Below, one piece after another: positions 49,430-58,064 of a stretch of 64,000 nucleotides of DNA; position 1 is the stretch's first letter; each line of letters opens with the position of its first letter. The stretch comes from Miltoncostaea oceani (GTDB taxonomy: Bacteria; Actinomycetota; Thermoleophilia; Miltoncostaeales; Miltoncostaeaceae), in NCBI RefSeq assembly GCF_018141545.1, contig NZ_CP064356.1, forward strand, positions 3,423,001 to 3,487,000. The letters are read 5' to 3'. Made by a program: the position numbers and the translations under genes. The notes under the pieces were generated by a model, which was not told the origin of the DNA, did no database searches, and worked only from the letters and a program-made list of their open reading frames with translations.

Positions 49430-51876
49430 GCCGGGACCGCCTCCGGGGTCGCCTCGGCGGGGGCGGGCGCCGGGGACGCCTCCGCCGGGACCTGCTCGTC
49501 GGACACCGGCGTCGGCGCCGCGGTCGCGGCGTCCACGGGGGGCCGGGCGGGCGCCTCGGGAGCGGGCACCGGGTCGGGCGGCCGCGGCAGCGGGGCGGGG
49601 GCGGGGCGCGCGGCGGTCCGCGTGGTCAGCAGCGCCGGGTCGTCCGACGACGGCGGGGACGCCGGCACGGGCGCGTCCGCGACGGTCCGCGTCGCGACCT
49701 CGGCGGGCGGCGTCACGACGGGTGGCGTCCGGATCGGGTCGGAGGGCTGCTCCACCGGCTCCGCCGTCTCGACGGGGTCCACCGGGTCGGCGGGGTCCCG
49801 CGGATCGGCCGGGTCGCGGGGACGGGTCGGATCGACCACGACGGGTGGCGCCCCGGTGCCCGGGCCGGGCAGCGTGATGATGCGGCAGCGGCGGATCGCG
49901 ATCGTCCCGTCGGGCCGGACGACCACGCCGACCGGGAGGTACCCGGGCGGGCAGCGCGTGCCGCCCGTCGCGCCGTCGTCGGCGGGGAGCGGGTCGACCT
50001 CCTCGGCCGGGTCGGTCGGGTCGACGGGACCCGGCTCCTCCGTGCCGGGGTCCTCCCCACCGGGGTCCGTGCCGGGGTCCTCTCCACCCGGGTCGGTGCC
50101 GGGGTCCTCTCCACCGGGGTCCGTGCCGGGGTCCTCTCCACCCGGGTCGGTGCCGGGGTCCTCTCCACCCGGGTCGGTGCCGGGGTCCTCTCCACCCGGG
50201 TCCGTGCCGGGGTCCTCGCCACCGGGGTCGGTGCCGGGGTCCTCTCCACCCGGGTCGGTGCCGGGGTCCTCTCCACCCGGGTCGGTGCCGGGGTCCTCTC
50301 CACCCGGGTCCGTCCCGGGGTCCTCCTCACCCGGGTCGGTGCCGGGGTCGGTCGGGTCGGGGTCGGCGGGATCGGGGTCCGTCGCAACGGGCGGATCCTC
50401 CGCCGGGACCTGTGCGGCGGGCGGCAGGGGCGCCGGCGCCACCGGGGCCGCGGGGGCCGGGCCGGCGGGGGCCGGGCCGGCCGCCGTCACCACCGGCGGC
50501 GCGACCGGGGCGGGCGCGGCGGGCGGCACGGGGACCGGGTCGGGGTCGGGCGCCGGATCCGGGTCGGGGCCGGGCGCCGGGGCCGTGCCGGCCGCGCCCG
50601 GGCCACCACCCGCCGGGGCCCCGCCGCCCGCCTCGGGTGCCGCGGGGGGATCGACGTCGTCCCCGGGCGTGTACGCGGCGGCCGCGGTGAACGGCGCGGC
50701 CGTCGTGCCCGCCACCGGGGCGGCGGCGGTGACGAGACCCGTCGTGCGGGCCGCCGGCGCGGGCGCGGAGGGGTCGGCCGCGCCCGCGACCGGGGCGGCG
50801 TCGGCGACCGGTCCCTCGCCGTCGGGGGCGAAGGGGCCGACGCCCGCCAGGGTCACGGCGACCGTGGCGATGACGCCCATGGCGCAGACCCCGGCGGCGG
50901 CGATGCCGCCCATCGCGGTCGCGCCGAAGCCGGTGGCCGCGCCGATGCCCACGCCGGCGCCGGCGCCCACGCCCGCTCCCGTCCCGACGCCGCCCGACGA
51001 CCCGCCCGGGGACGAGCCGGCGCCGCCGGCGCCGGCGGCGAGCGCGCCCGAGCCGGCCGCGGCCGCCGTCTCCGCGCCGAACAGGATGCCGCGCAGGATC
51101 TCCGCGGCCGCCGCGGCGGGGAGCACCGGCCACCAGGCGGCGAGCCGGCGGCGGCGCTCCTCCTGCGCGGCGGCGAACGCGGTGCACGGCTCGCACCCGC
51201 GCAGGTGGGCCCGGATCGCGCGGGCCCGCAGGGTGCGGCGGTCCCCCTCGCCGATGCGGCGGCGGACGTCCGGACAGCCCAGGTCGCGACCCGCCGAGAA
51301 CTCGACGAGGCTCGTGCGGGCCTCGTGCAGCAGGTTGCGGGCGGCGCCCTCGTCGGTCCCGAGCACGCCGGCGACGGCGGAGTACGACAACCCGTTCAGC
51401 TCGTGCAGCACCAGCGCCGAGCGCTGCCGCAGCGGGAGCGCCGCGATGTCGCTGCGCAGCTCCCGGATCCGCTCACGCGCCTCCACCGCCTCGTGCACCG
51501 CGCCCGCGACGGGGTCGTCGCGCTCGGTCAGCTCCTCGACGCGGGGCCGGGCCCGCAGCAGGTCCATGCACTCGTTGTGGGCGATGCGCAGCAGCCACGG
51601 CGTGAGGGGCCCCCGCGGCGGCCGGCCCGCCGAGAGCGCCCGGTACGCCGACAGCATCGTGAGCTGGAAGGCCTCCTCGGCGTCCTGCGCGTGCCGGGTG
51701 ATCGCGGTGCAGTACCGGAACACCTGGCCGCGGTGGCGCTCGTAGACCACCTCGAAGGCGCGCTCGTCCCCCGCCGCGACGAGCGCGGCGAGCGCGGTGT
51801 CGCCGAGGAACGCGATCGACCCGGACCCCGGGCGGAGTGCCGGGGGGCGCGAGCCGGGGGAGACCGATGTCGCCAT
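49426..51876 (-). CDS. ECF sigma factor fused to zinc finger, transmembrane and repeat tail
   Basis: 816 aa. Residues about 25-100 are sigma region 2 (DERAFEVVYERHRGQVFRYCTAITRHAQDAEEAFQLTMLSAYRAL), about 130-190 region 4 (LPLRQRSALVLHELNGLSYSAVAGVLGTDEGAARNLLHEAR). A zf-HC2-like anti-sigma motif follows (AIRAHLRGCEPCTAF, His-x3-Cys-x2-Cys). A hydrophobic segment near 325-350 (GIAAAGVCAMGVIATVAVTLAG) crosses the membrane, and about 450 Pro/Ala/Asp-rich residues would lie outside, including eleven 9-residue EDPGTDPGG units. The arrangement resembles ECF groups with built-in anti-sigma domains. ATG has SD GGAAGG; TATACA (51914-51909) is a likely -10. Confidence 0.85.
50042..50338. repeat. 27-bp tandem repeat, eleven units, coding
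   Basis: Each unit starts GTGCCGGGGTCCT on the plus strand and is 27 bases long; units start at 50042 and every 27 bases to 50312, with a partial unit after. Differences are mostly silent C/T/G changes. On the minus strand each unit encodes nine residues (EDPGTDPGG in rotation). It keeps the sigma-factor frame, so copy-number change would alter only the tail length. Confidence 0.95.
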
Positions 51877-52073
51877 CGCGAGCCTTCCACTGCAGGACGG
51901 GGGGCTCGTGTATACCGCGGTCTCGGAGCGGCGCGGGACAGCGAACCTGACGAAAGCTCACGACGTCCGGTGCCCGTCCCGAAAGACCCCCCGATCGGGC
52001 GGCTACGTCCGAGGGGCCCGGGCGCCGGCAGCGACCCGCACGACGGTCCGCACGGCGCGTCCCGCCCCGGATC

Positions 52074-52745
52074 TCAGGCGGCGGAGACCAGCCGCAACCG
52101 GGGCACGGGACGTGCCGAGGGGGACCGGCCGGAGGCGCGCGCCGCGAGCACCCGCTCGAGGGCGGCGACGGCCCACGGGGCGAACTGGCGTCCCGACTCC
52201 GCGCGGCACTCCTCGAGCGCCCCGTCGGTCGTGAGCGGCTCACCCGACCAGGACCGGTGGGTCATGGCGTCCCACGAGTCGGCGAGGCAGAGGATCGCGG
52301 CGCCGTCGGGGATCTCGTGCTCGATCAGCCCGTCGGGGTAGCCCCGGCCGTCCCACCGCTCGTGGTGGTGGCGGATCCAGCCGGCCTGGCGGCGCGTCAG
52401 CACCGGCGCGACGGCGTCGGCCCCGACCCCGGCGTGGGCCTTCACGATCTCGAACTCGGTCGGCGTGAGGGCGCGCGGGCTCAGCAGGACCGACTCGGGG
52501 ACGCACGACTTGCCGACGTCGTGGACGTGCCCGGCGTCACGCAGGTCGTCGACCCGGCGGCGGATCCAGCCGAGCTCGGCCGCGATGTCGGCCGCGACCT
52601 CGGCGACGCGCTCCGAGTGGCCCGTCGTGCAGGGGTCGAGGGAGTCGATGGCCCGGGCCGTGCGCCGCAACGCGATGAGACCCTGCCATCTCGCGAGGCC
52701 CGTGGCCGGGTCCGCGGTGAGTGAGGTGGGGAACCAATCGATCAT
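52074..52745 (-). CDS. HD-GYP domain phosphohydrolase
   Basis: 223 aa. DPCTTGHSERVAEVAADIAAELG, AGHVHDVGK (HD pair), VKAHAGVGADAV, IRHHHERWDGRGYPDGL (HH and GYP) and ILCLADSWDAMT are the complete HD-GYP set, so c-di-GMP phosphodiesterase activity is plausible. There is no sensor domain; the N-terminal 20 residues are unassigned. It stands alone on the minus strand, with 197 bases (51877-52073) to the sigma gene in which I see only the sigma promoter. Confidence 0.88.
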   Translation of the reverse strand: MIDWFPTSLTADPATGLARWQGLIALRRTARAIDSLDPCTTGHSERVAEVAADIAAELGWIRRRVDDLRDAGHVHDVGKSCVPESVLLSPRALTPTEFEIVKAHAGVGADAVAPVLTRRQAGWIRHHHERWDGRGYPDGLIEHEIPDGAAILCLADSWDAMTHRSWSGEPLTTDGALEECRAESGRQFAPWAVAALERVLAARASGRSPSARPVPRLRLVSAA

Positions 52746-52788
52746 GCACAGGAGACCTGCGTCCCCACCGGAACGTCGGATCTACTTG

Positions 52789-52821
52789 CGGAAATATTTC
52801 CGGGCGCCCTCCGGGGAGGGC
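52789..52821. promoter_or_regulatory. Palindrome CGGAAATATTTCCG and adjacent hairpin
   Basis: A perfect 14-bp palindrome (52789-52802) with an AT core stands out in the GC-rich background. Next to it, GCCCTCC (52806-52812) pairs with GGAGGGC (52815-52821). Together they fill the 80-base gap between the carbonic anhydrase stop and the HD-GYP start. The hairpin probably terminates the carbonic anhydrase gene. The palindrome could be an operator for the HD-GYP gene or the tail of the terminator. Confidence 0.45.
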
Positions 52822-52825
52822 CGGA

Positions 52826-53341
52826 TCAGCGCGGCGGGGTGTCCTCGACCACCTCGTGGACGCCGCCGTTGGTGAGGTCCACGATCGCCCCGCGGATCGC
52901 GTCGCGGTGGGGCAGCTCCGGCGCCATGCGGGCGCGGCGGATCTGGGCGCGGACGCTGTCCTCCAGGTCCACGAAGCCCCCGGCGCGCCACTCCGGGACG
53001 TGCCCGGTGTCGGCGGCGATCGCCTCGGCGAAGGCGTGGTCGTCGAGGCCGTGCAGGCCGCACTCGGTGTGCTGCAGGATCAGGACCTCGCGCGTGCCCA
53101 GCATCCGCTGCGACACCGCCAGGGAGCGCAGGGCCGCGTCGTCGACGAGGCCGCCGGCGTTGCGGATGACGTGGACCTGGCCGTTGCCGAGCCCGAGGAT
53201 CGAGAACAGGTCGAGCCGCGCGTCCATGCACGCCACCACCGCGAGGTGCAGCGAGGGACGGTTGTCGAGGGCGCTCGGCGGGTTGCGGCTGCCGTGGAAC
53301 AGCAGCGCGTCGACCACCGACGGCCGGCGCTCCCCGCTCAC
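52826..53341 (-). CDS. Beta-class carbonic anhydrase
   Basis: 171 aa, the short form of the beta class. Zinc ligands lie in VVACMDARLDL (Cys; Asp-Arg dyad present) and ILQHTECGLHG (His and Cys). VHVIRNAGGLVDDAALRSLAVSQRMLGTREV is the typical middle. It interconverts CO2 and bicarbonate, here next to the purine cluster, whose N5-CAIR-type or direct carboxylation step uses CO2, although no purE/purK is in the window. GTG start overlaps the upstream small gene as GTGA. Confidence 0.9.
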   Translation of the reverse strand: MSGERRPSVVDALLFHGSRNPPSALDNRPSLHLAVVACMDARLDLFSILGLGNGQVHVIRNAGGLVDDAALRSLAVSQRMLGTREVLILQHTECGLHGLDDHAFAEAIAADTGHVPEWRAGGFVDLEDSVRAQIRRARMAPELPHRDAIRGAIVDLTNGGVHEVVEDTPPR

Positions 53342-53703
53342 GTCGACATCAGCGCCACGAGCGCGAGGGTCCAGATGGCGATGATCGCGAGGGCCGCGGG
53401 CCACCCGCCGGAGAGGACGATCGCGACGACGGCCGTCGCGAGGACCGCGCCGCCGACCACGATCCACGTCACCCAGCGGATCTCGCCGGCGGCGGCGCGC
53501 TCGAAGTCGGTGACCGGGGGCTCCCGGGGCGTCAGGGCGGTGCCCCCGCCCGTGGCCTCGATGTAGGAGTCGAGGGCCCGCATCACCTCGCCCGCGGCCT
53601 GCTGGCGGTCGGGCGCCCCCGCCAGCTCGGCGAGGGCCTCCTCGAGGAGCGCGCGGTGGGCCTCGCGGTCGGCCCGGGACAAGGGTCTGCGTGGCTCGGC
53701 CAT
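53338..53703 (-). CDS. Small two-helix membrane protein, unknown
   Basis: 121 aa. A helical charged N-terminus (SRADREAHRALLEEALAELAGAPDRQQAAGEVMRALDSYIEATGG) is followed by two membrane helices (TWIVVGGAVLATAVVAIVL and ALAIIAIWTLALVALM). No family recognised. TACCAT lies 8 bases before the ATG and there is no SD, close to the leaderless pattern. Coupled to the carbonic anhydrase gene. Confidence 0.6.
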   Translation of the reverse strand: MAEPRRPLSRADREAHRALLEEALAELAGAPDRQQAAGEVMRALDSYIEATGGGTALTPREPPVTDFERAAAGEIRWVTWIVVGGAVLATAVVAIVLSGGWPAALAIIAIWTLALVALMST

Positions 53704-53787
53704 CGCGCCGGATGGTAGTGGAGGGCGGGGACGATCGGCCAACGTCAGGCGCCGCCGGACGACCGCGCGGTGTGCGAGAGTGCACCG

Positions 53788-55071
53788 GTGAGTCGCACGG
53801 TGCTGGTCGTCGGAGGCGGAGGGCGCGAGCACGCCCTCGTGAGGGCGCTTGCCCGGTCGCCCGAACGACCCCGGATACTGTGCGCGGGCGGCAACGCCGG
53901 CATCGCCCGCGACGCCGAGCTGATCCCCCTGAACCTGGACGACGTGCGCGGCGTCGCCGCCCTCGCGCCCGCCCTCGGCGTCGACCTCGTGGTCGTCGGG
54001 CCCGAGGCCCCCCTCGTGGCCGGCATCTGCGACGCGCTGCGGGCCGCGGGCGTGCGCGCCTTCGGCCCCTCCGCCGCCGCCGCGCGCCTCGAGGGCAGCA
54101 AGGCGTTCGCCAAGGAGGTCATGGAGGCCGCGGGCGTCCCGACCGCGCGGTCGGTCACCGTCACCGACCTCGACGCCGGCCTCGCCGCCGTCGCCTCCCT
54201 CGGCCTGCCCGTCGCGATCAAGGCCGACGGCCTCGCCGCCGGCAAGGGCGTCGTCGTCGCCACGACGGAGGCGCAGGCCCGCGAGGCGCTGCAGGCATGC
54301 CTCGTCGACGCGGCCTTCGGCGCGGCCGGCCGGGTCGTCGTCGTCGAGGAGGGCATGACCGGCCCCGAGGTGTCGCTGCTCGCGATCACCGACGGCCGCG
54401 CCGTCGCCCGGTTCCCCGCCGCCCGCGACTACAAGCCGATCGGCGAGGGGAACACGGGGCCGAACACCGGCGGGATGGGCTCCGTGTCGCCGGTGCCCGA
54501 CATCCCCGACGCGCTCGCCGACGAGCTCGTCGACGCGGTCCACCGCCCCGTGATCGCCGAGATGGAGCGCCGCGGGACGCCCTTCCAGGGCGTCCTCTAC
54601 GCCGGGATCATGATGACCCCCGACGGCCCGCGGGTGCTCGAGTTCAACACCCGCTTCGGCGACCCCGAGACGCAGGCCCTGCTGCCCCGCCTCGAGGACG
54701 ACGCGCTGGACCTGCTCACCTCCGCCGCGGCCGGCGGGCTCGCCGACGGCCCCGTCCGTGTCAACGACGGCGCCGCCGTCGCCGTGGTGCTCGCCGCGCA
54801 CGGGTACCCCGGCACCCCCCGCCAGGGGGACGTGATCTCCGGCCTCGACGCGGCCGCCGAGACGGGCGCGGAGGTGTACCACGCCGGCACGACGTTCGGC
54901 GAGGGCGGCGCGGTGGTCACGGCGGGCGGCCGGGTGCTGGCCGTGAGCGCCCGCGGCGACTCGGTCGCCGACGCCCGCGCCCGCGCGTACGCCGCGGCCG
55001 ACCTCATCACGTTCGACGGCCGCCAGATGCGCGGCGACATCGCCTCCGGAATGGACGACACCACCACGTGA
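53788..55071 (+). CDS. purD: Phosphoribosylamine-glycine ligase
   Basis: 427 aa ATP-grasp enzyme for step 2 of purine synthesis. VLVVGGGGREHALVRALARS, GPEAPLVAGICDALRAAGV, GSKAFAKEVMEAAGVPTA, ARDYKPIGEGNTGPNTGGMGSVSPVP (signature) and LEFNTRFGDPETQALLPRL are present. GTG 53788 starts the family N-terminus; there is no clear SD. First gene of a seven-gene run joined by NTGA overlaps. Confidence 0.96.
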   Translation: MSRTVLVVGGGGREHALVRALARSPERPRILCAGGNAGIARDAELIPLNLDDVRGVAALAPALGVDLVVVGPEAPLVAGICDALRAAGVRAFGPSAAAARLEGSKAFAKEVMEAAGVPTARSVTVTDLDAGLAAVASLGLPVAIKADGLAAGKGVVVATTEAQAREALQACLVDAAFGAAGRVVVVEEGMTGPEVSLLAITDGRAVARFPAARDYKPIGEGNTGPNTGGMGSVSPVPDIPDALADELVDAVHRPVIAEMERRGTPFQGVLYAGIMMTPDGPRVLEFNTRFGDPETQALLPRLEDDALDLLTSAAAGGLADGPVRVNDGAAVAVVLAAHGYPGTPRQGDVISGLDAAAETGAEVYHAGTTFGEGGAVVTAGGRVLAVSARGDSVADARARAYAAADLITFDGRQMRGDIASGMDDTTT

Positions 55072-56363
55072 TCCCCCGTTACTCGCGCCCGGCCATGAAC
55101 GCCCTCTGGACCGAGGAGGCCAAGCTCGCGCGCTGGCTGGAGGTGGAGCTCGCCGTCTGCCGGGCGTGGGCGGCGGCCGAGGTGATCCCCGCGGCCGACC
55201 TCGCCGAGATCGAGGCGAAGGCCGGGTTCTCGGTGGAGCGCACCCAGGAGCTGGAGCGCGTCACCAACCACGACGTCGTCGCGTTCCTCACCGACGTCAA
55301 CGAGCGCGTCGGCCCGGCGTCGCGGTGGATCCACTACGGCATGACGTCGTCGGACGTCCTCGACACCGGCCTCGCCCTCGCCATCCGGCGGTCGGGCGAG
55401 CTGCTGCTCGCCGGGCAGGCGGCGCTCACCGCCACCCTCCGCGACCTGGCGCTGGAGCACCGGGACACCCTGTGCGTCGGGCGCACCCACGGCATCCACG
55501 CGGAGCCCACGACCTTCGGCCTGAAGCTCGCCGGGCACGCCCTGGAGAGCCGCCGCAACGAGGAGCGCCTGCGCGACGCGCTCGCCGGCGCGTCGGTCGG
55601 GACCCTGTCCGGCGCCGTCGGGACCTACGCGATGCTGGAGCCCGCCATCGAGGCCGCGGTGCTCGCCGAGCTCGGCATCGGCGGCGAGCCGATCCCCACC
55701 CAGGTCGTCGCCCGCGACCGCCACGCGCAGCTCGTCTGCACGATGGCCGTCGCCGCCTCCTCGCTCGACCGCCTCGCCACCGAGCTGCGCCACCTGCAGC
55801 GGACCGAGCTGCGCGAGGCCGAGGAGGCCTTCACGGTGGGGCAGAAGGGCTCGTCCGCGATGCCCCACAAGCGCAACCCGATCACGGCGGAGCGCATCTC
55901 CGGCATCGCCCGCGTCGTCCGGGGCCACGCCGTCGCCGCCCTCGAGGACGTCGCCCTCTGGCACGAGCGCGACATCTCCCACTCCTCGGTCGAGCGGATC
56001 ATCCTCCCCGACGCGTTCCTCGCCCTCGACTACATGCTCCACAAGGCGCGGACGCTGATGGAGGGCCTGGTCGTCCGCGAGGACCGGATGCGCGCCGTGC
56101 TCGAGTCGTCGCACGGGCTCGTGTTCTCCCAGCGTGTGCTGCTCGGCCTGGTCGAGCGGGGCCTGACCCGCGAGGAGGCGTACGCGCTGGTGCAGCGCAA
56201 CGCCCTGCGGGCCTGGGACGAGGAGCGCCCCCTCGGCGACCTCCTCGCCGAGGACGACGAGGTCACCGCGGTCATCCCGGCGGCCGAGGTGGCGGCGCTG
56301 CTCGACCCGGCGTGGTACACCCGGCACGTCCCCGAGCTGATGGAGAGGGTGGCCGGTCTGTGA
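55068..56363 (+). CDS. purB: Adenylosuccinate lyase
   Basis: 431 aa. Cleaves SAICAR and adenylosuccinate, so it acts in both IMP and AMP synthesis. Start RYSRPAMNALWTEEAKLARWLEVELAVCRAW, HYGMTSSDVLDTGLAL, GRTHGIHAEPTTFGLKLAG (catalytic His) and the signature GSSAMPHKRNPITAERI. GTG overlaps purD as GTGA. Confidence 0.97.
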   Translation: MIPRYSRPAMNALWTEEAKLARWLEVELAVCRAWAAAEVIPAADLAEIEAKAGFSVERTQELERVTNHDVVAFLTDVNERVGPASRWIHYGMTSSDVLDTGLALAIRRSGELLLAGQAALTATLRDLALEHRDTLCVGRTHGIHAEPTTFGLKLAGHALESRRNEERLRDALAGASVGTLSGAVGTYAMLEPAIEAAVLAELGIGGEPIPTQVVARDRHAQLVCTMAVAASSLDRLATELRHLQRTELREAEEAFTVGQKGSSAMPHKRNPITAERISGIARVVRGHAVAALEDVALWHERDISHSSVERIILPDAFLALDYMLHKARTLMEGLVVREDRMRAVLESSHGLVFSQRVLLGLVERGLTREEAYALVQRNALRAWDEERPLGDLLAEDDEVTAVIPAAEVAALLDPAWYTRHVPELMERVAGL

Positions 56364-57199
56364 TCGACGCGGGAGCGGTGTCGGACTACCCGCTCCTCCT
56401 CGAGGGCAAGGTGCGCCAGGTCCGCGAGGTGGACGACGCCCGGCTGCTGATCGTCGCGACCGACCGCATCTCGGCGTACGACTGGATCATGCCGACGCCG
56501 ATCCCCGGCAAGGGCGCCATCCTCACGGCGCTGTCGGCCTTCTGGTTCGCGCGGACGCGGGACATCGTCCCCAACCACCTGATCGAGCTGGTCGGCGACC
56601 GGGCGATGCTCGTCACGCGCCTGCGGATGCTCCCCGTCGAGTGCGTCGCCCGCGGCTACCTCGCGGGGTCCGGCTGGGCCGACTACCAGGCGACCGGCGC
56701 GGTCTGCGGCCACCCGCTCCCGCCCGGCCTCCGGCTCGGCGACCGGCTGCCGGAGCCGATCTTCACGCCCGCGACGAAGGCGACCGAGGGCCACGACGAG
56801 AACATCAGCCGGGCCCGGGCCGCCGAGCTCACCGGCGAGGGGTTGCTCGCCGAGGCGGAGCGGATCACGCTGGAGCTCTACCGCCGCGCGTCGGAGCGGT
56901 GCGCGGCGGCCGGGATCATCCTGGCCGACACCAAGTTCGAGCTCGGCGTCGACGCGGGGGGGCGCCTCGTGCTCGGCGACGAGGCCCTCACCCCCGACTC
57001 GTCGCGCTTCTGGCCCGCCGACCGGTGGGAGCCGGGCACGAGCCCGCCCTCGTTCGACAAGCAGTACCTGCGCGACTGGCTGGACCGGATCGGCTGGGAC
57101 CACGCGTCACCGCCGCCGGAGCTCCCGGCCGAGGTGGTGGAGGGGACGCGTGCCCGGTACATCGAGGCGCATCAGCGCATCACGGAGGTGGTTGGGTGA
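56360..57199 (+). CDS. purC: SAICAR synthetase
   Basis: 279 aa, of the longer type also seen in yeast (about 300 aa). GKVRQVREVDDARLLIVATDRISAYDWIMPTPIPGKGAILTALSAFWF, MLPVECVARGYLAGSGWADYQ, FTPATKATEGHDENIS and DTKFELGV with DEALTPDSSRFW are diagnostic. Couples CAIR to aspartate. GTG overlaps purB as GTGA. Confidence 0.96.
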   Translation: MIDAGAVSDYPLLLEGKVRQVREVDDARLLIVATDRISAYDWIMPTPIPGKGAILTALSAFWFARTRDIVPNHLIELVGDRAMLVTRLRMLPVECVARGYLAGSGWADYQATGAVCGHPLPPGLRLGDRLPEPIFTPATKATEGHDENISRARAAELTGEGLLAEAERITLELYRRASERCAAAGIILADTKFELGVDAGGRLVLGDEALTPDSSRFWPADRWEPGTSPPSFDKQYLRDWLDRIGWDHASPPPELPAEVVEGTRARYIEAHQRITEVVG

Positions 57200-57429
57200 C
57201 CCAGGTCGTCGTGACGGTCATGCCGAAGGCGGGGGTGCTCGACCCGCAGGGCCAGGCCGTCGCCGGCGCGCTCGCGCAGCTCGGCTTCGGCGGGGTCGGC
57301 GAGGTGCGGATCGGCAAGCGCATCGAGCTCGAGATCGCGGGGGACGACCCGGCCGGTCAGGCGCGCGCGATGTGCGAGCAGCTCCTCGCGAACGCCCTGA
57401 TCGAGGACTACGCGGTGGAGGTCCCGTGA
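57196..57429 (+). CDS. purS: FGAM synthase subunit PurS
   Basis: 77 aa. QVVVTVMPKAGVLDPQGQAVAGALAQLGF and the following VRIGKRIELEI match PurS, the small bridging subunit that channels ammonia between PurQ and small-type PurL. GTG overlaps purC as GTGA, and the stop overlaps purQ. Confidence 0.94.
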   Translation: MTQVVVTVMPKAGVLDPQGQAVAGALAQLGFGGVGEVRIGKRIELEIAGDDPAGQARAMCEQLLANALIEDYAVEVP

Positions 57430-58064
57430 CGACCACGGTCGCCGTCGTCCGCTTCCCCGGGTCGCTCGACCACGACAGCGCCGCCGTCGCCGTGGAGGGC
57501 CTCGGCGCCCGCGCGGTGCCCGCCTGGCACGCCGACGACGCCCTCCCGGAGGGCACCGACGCCGTGCTGCTGCCCGGCGGCTTCTCGTACGGCGACCACC
57601 TGCGGTGCGGCGCCATCGCGAGCCGCTCCCCGATCATGGCCGCCGTCCGCCGCCACGCCGACGCCGGTGGCCGCGTCGTCGGGATCTGCAACGGCTTCCA
57701 GGTGCTCTGCGAGGCCGGGCTCCTGCCGGGGGCGCTGCGCCGCAACGCCACGCTCTCGTTCGTGTGCCGGCAGATGGAGCTCGAGGTCGCCGACGACGGC
57801 ACGCCCTGGACGGGCGGGCTGGAGGGCGGCGCGACGCTGTCGATCCCCGTCAAGAACAACGAGGGCGCCTGGTACGGCGACCCGGACAGCGCGCGCGTCG
57901 TGCTGCGGTACCGCGAGGACCTGCTCGGCTCGGTCGACCGCGTCGCGGGCGTGACGAACGCCGCCGGCAACGTGATGGGCCTGATGCCCCACCCGGAGGA
58001 GGCCTGCGACCCCCTGCTCGGATCCGTCGACGGGCGCCTGGTGCTCGGGGGGCTGCTGGCGTGA
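57426..58064 (+). CDS. purQ: FGAM synthase glutaminase subunit PurQ
   Basis: 212 aa class I glutamine amidotransferase. Nucleophile Cys in GRVVGICNGFQVLCEAGLLPG; the catalytic His and Glu are in GLMPHPEEACDP; VVRFPGSLDHD and LLPGGFSYGDHLRCG are family marks. It feeds ammonia to PurL. Coupled on both sides by GTGA overlaps. Confidence 0.96.
   Translation: MTTTVAVVRFPGSLDHDSAAVAVEGLGARAVPAWHADDALPEGTDAVLLPGGFSYGDHLRCGAIASRSPIMAAVRRHADAGGRVVGICNGFQVLCEAGLLPGALRRNATLSFVCRQMELEVADDGTPWTGGLEGGATLSIPVKNNEGAWYGDPDSARVVLRYREDLLGSVDRVAGVTNAAGNVMGLMPHPEEACDPLLGSVDGRLVLGGLLA

Noticed and set aside
50042-50338. CRISPR array
   Set aside because: The 27-bp units are directly adjacent with no spacers, vary mostly at silent positions and keep the frame of the sigma-factor gene. 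It is a coding tandem repeat.
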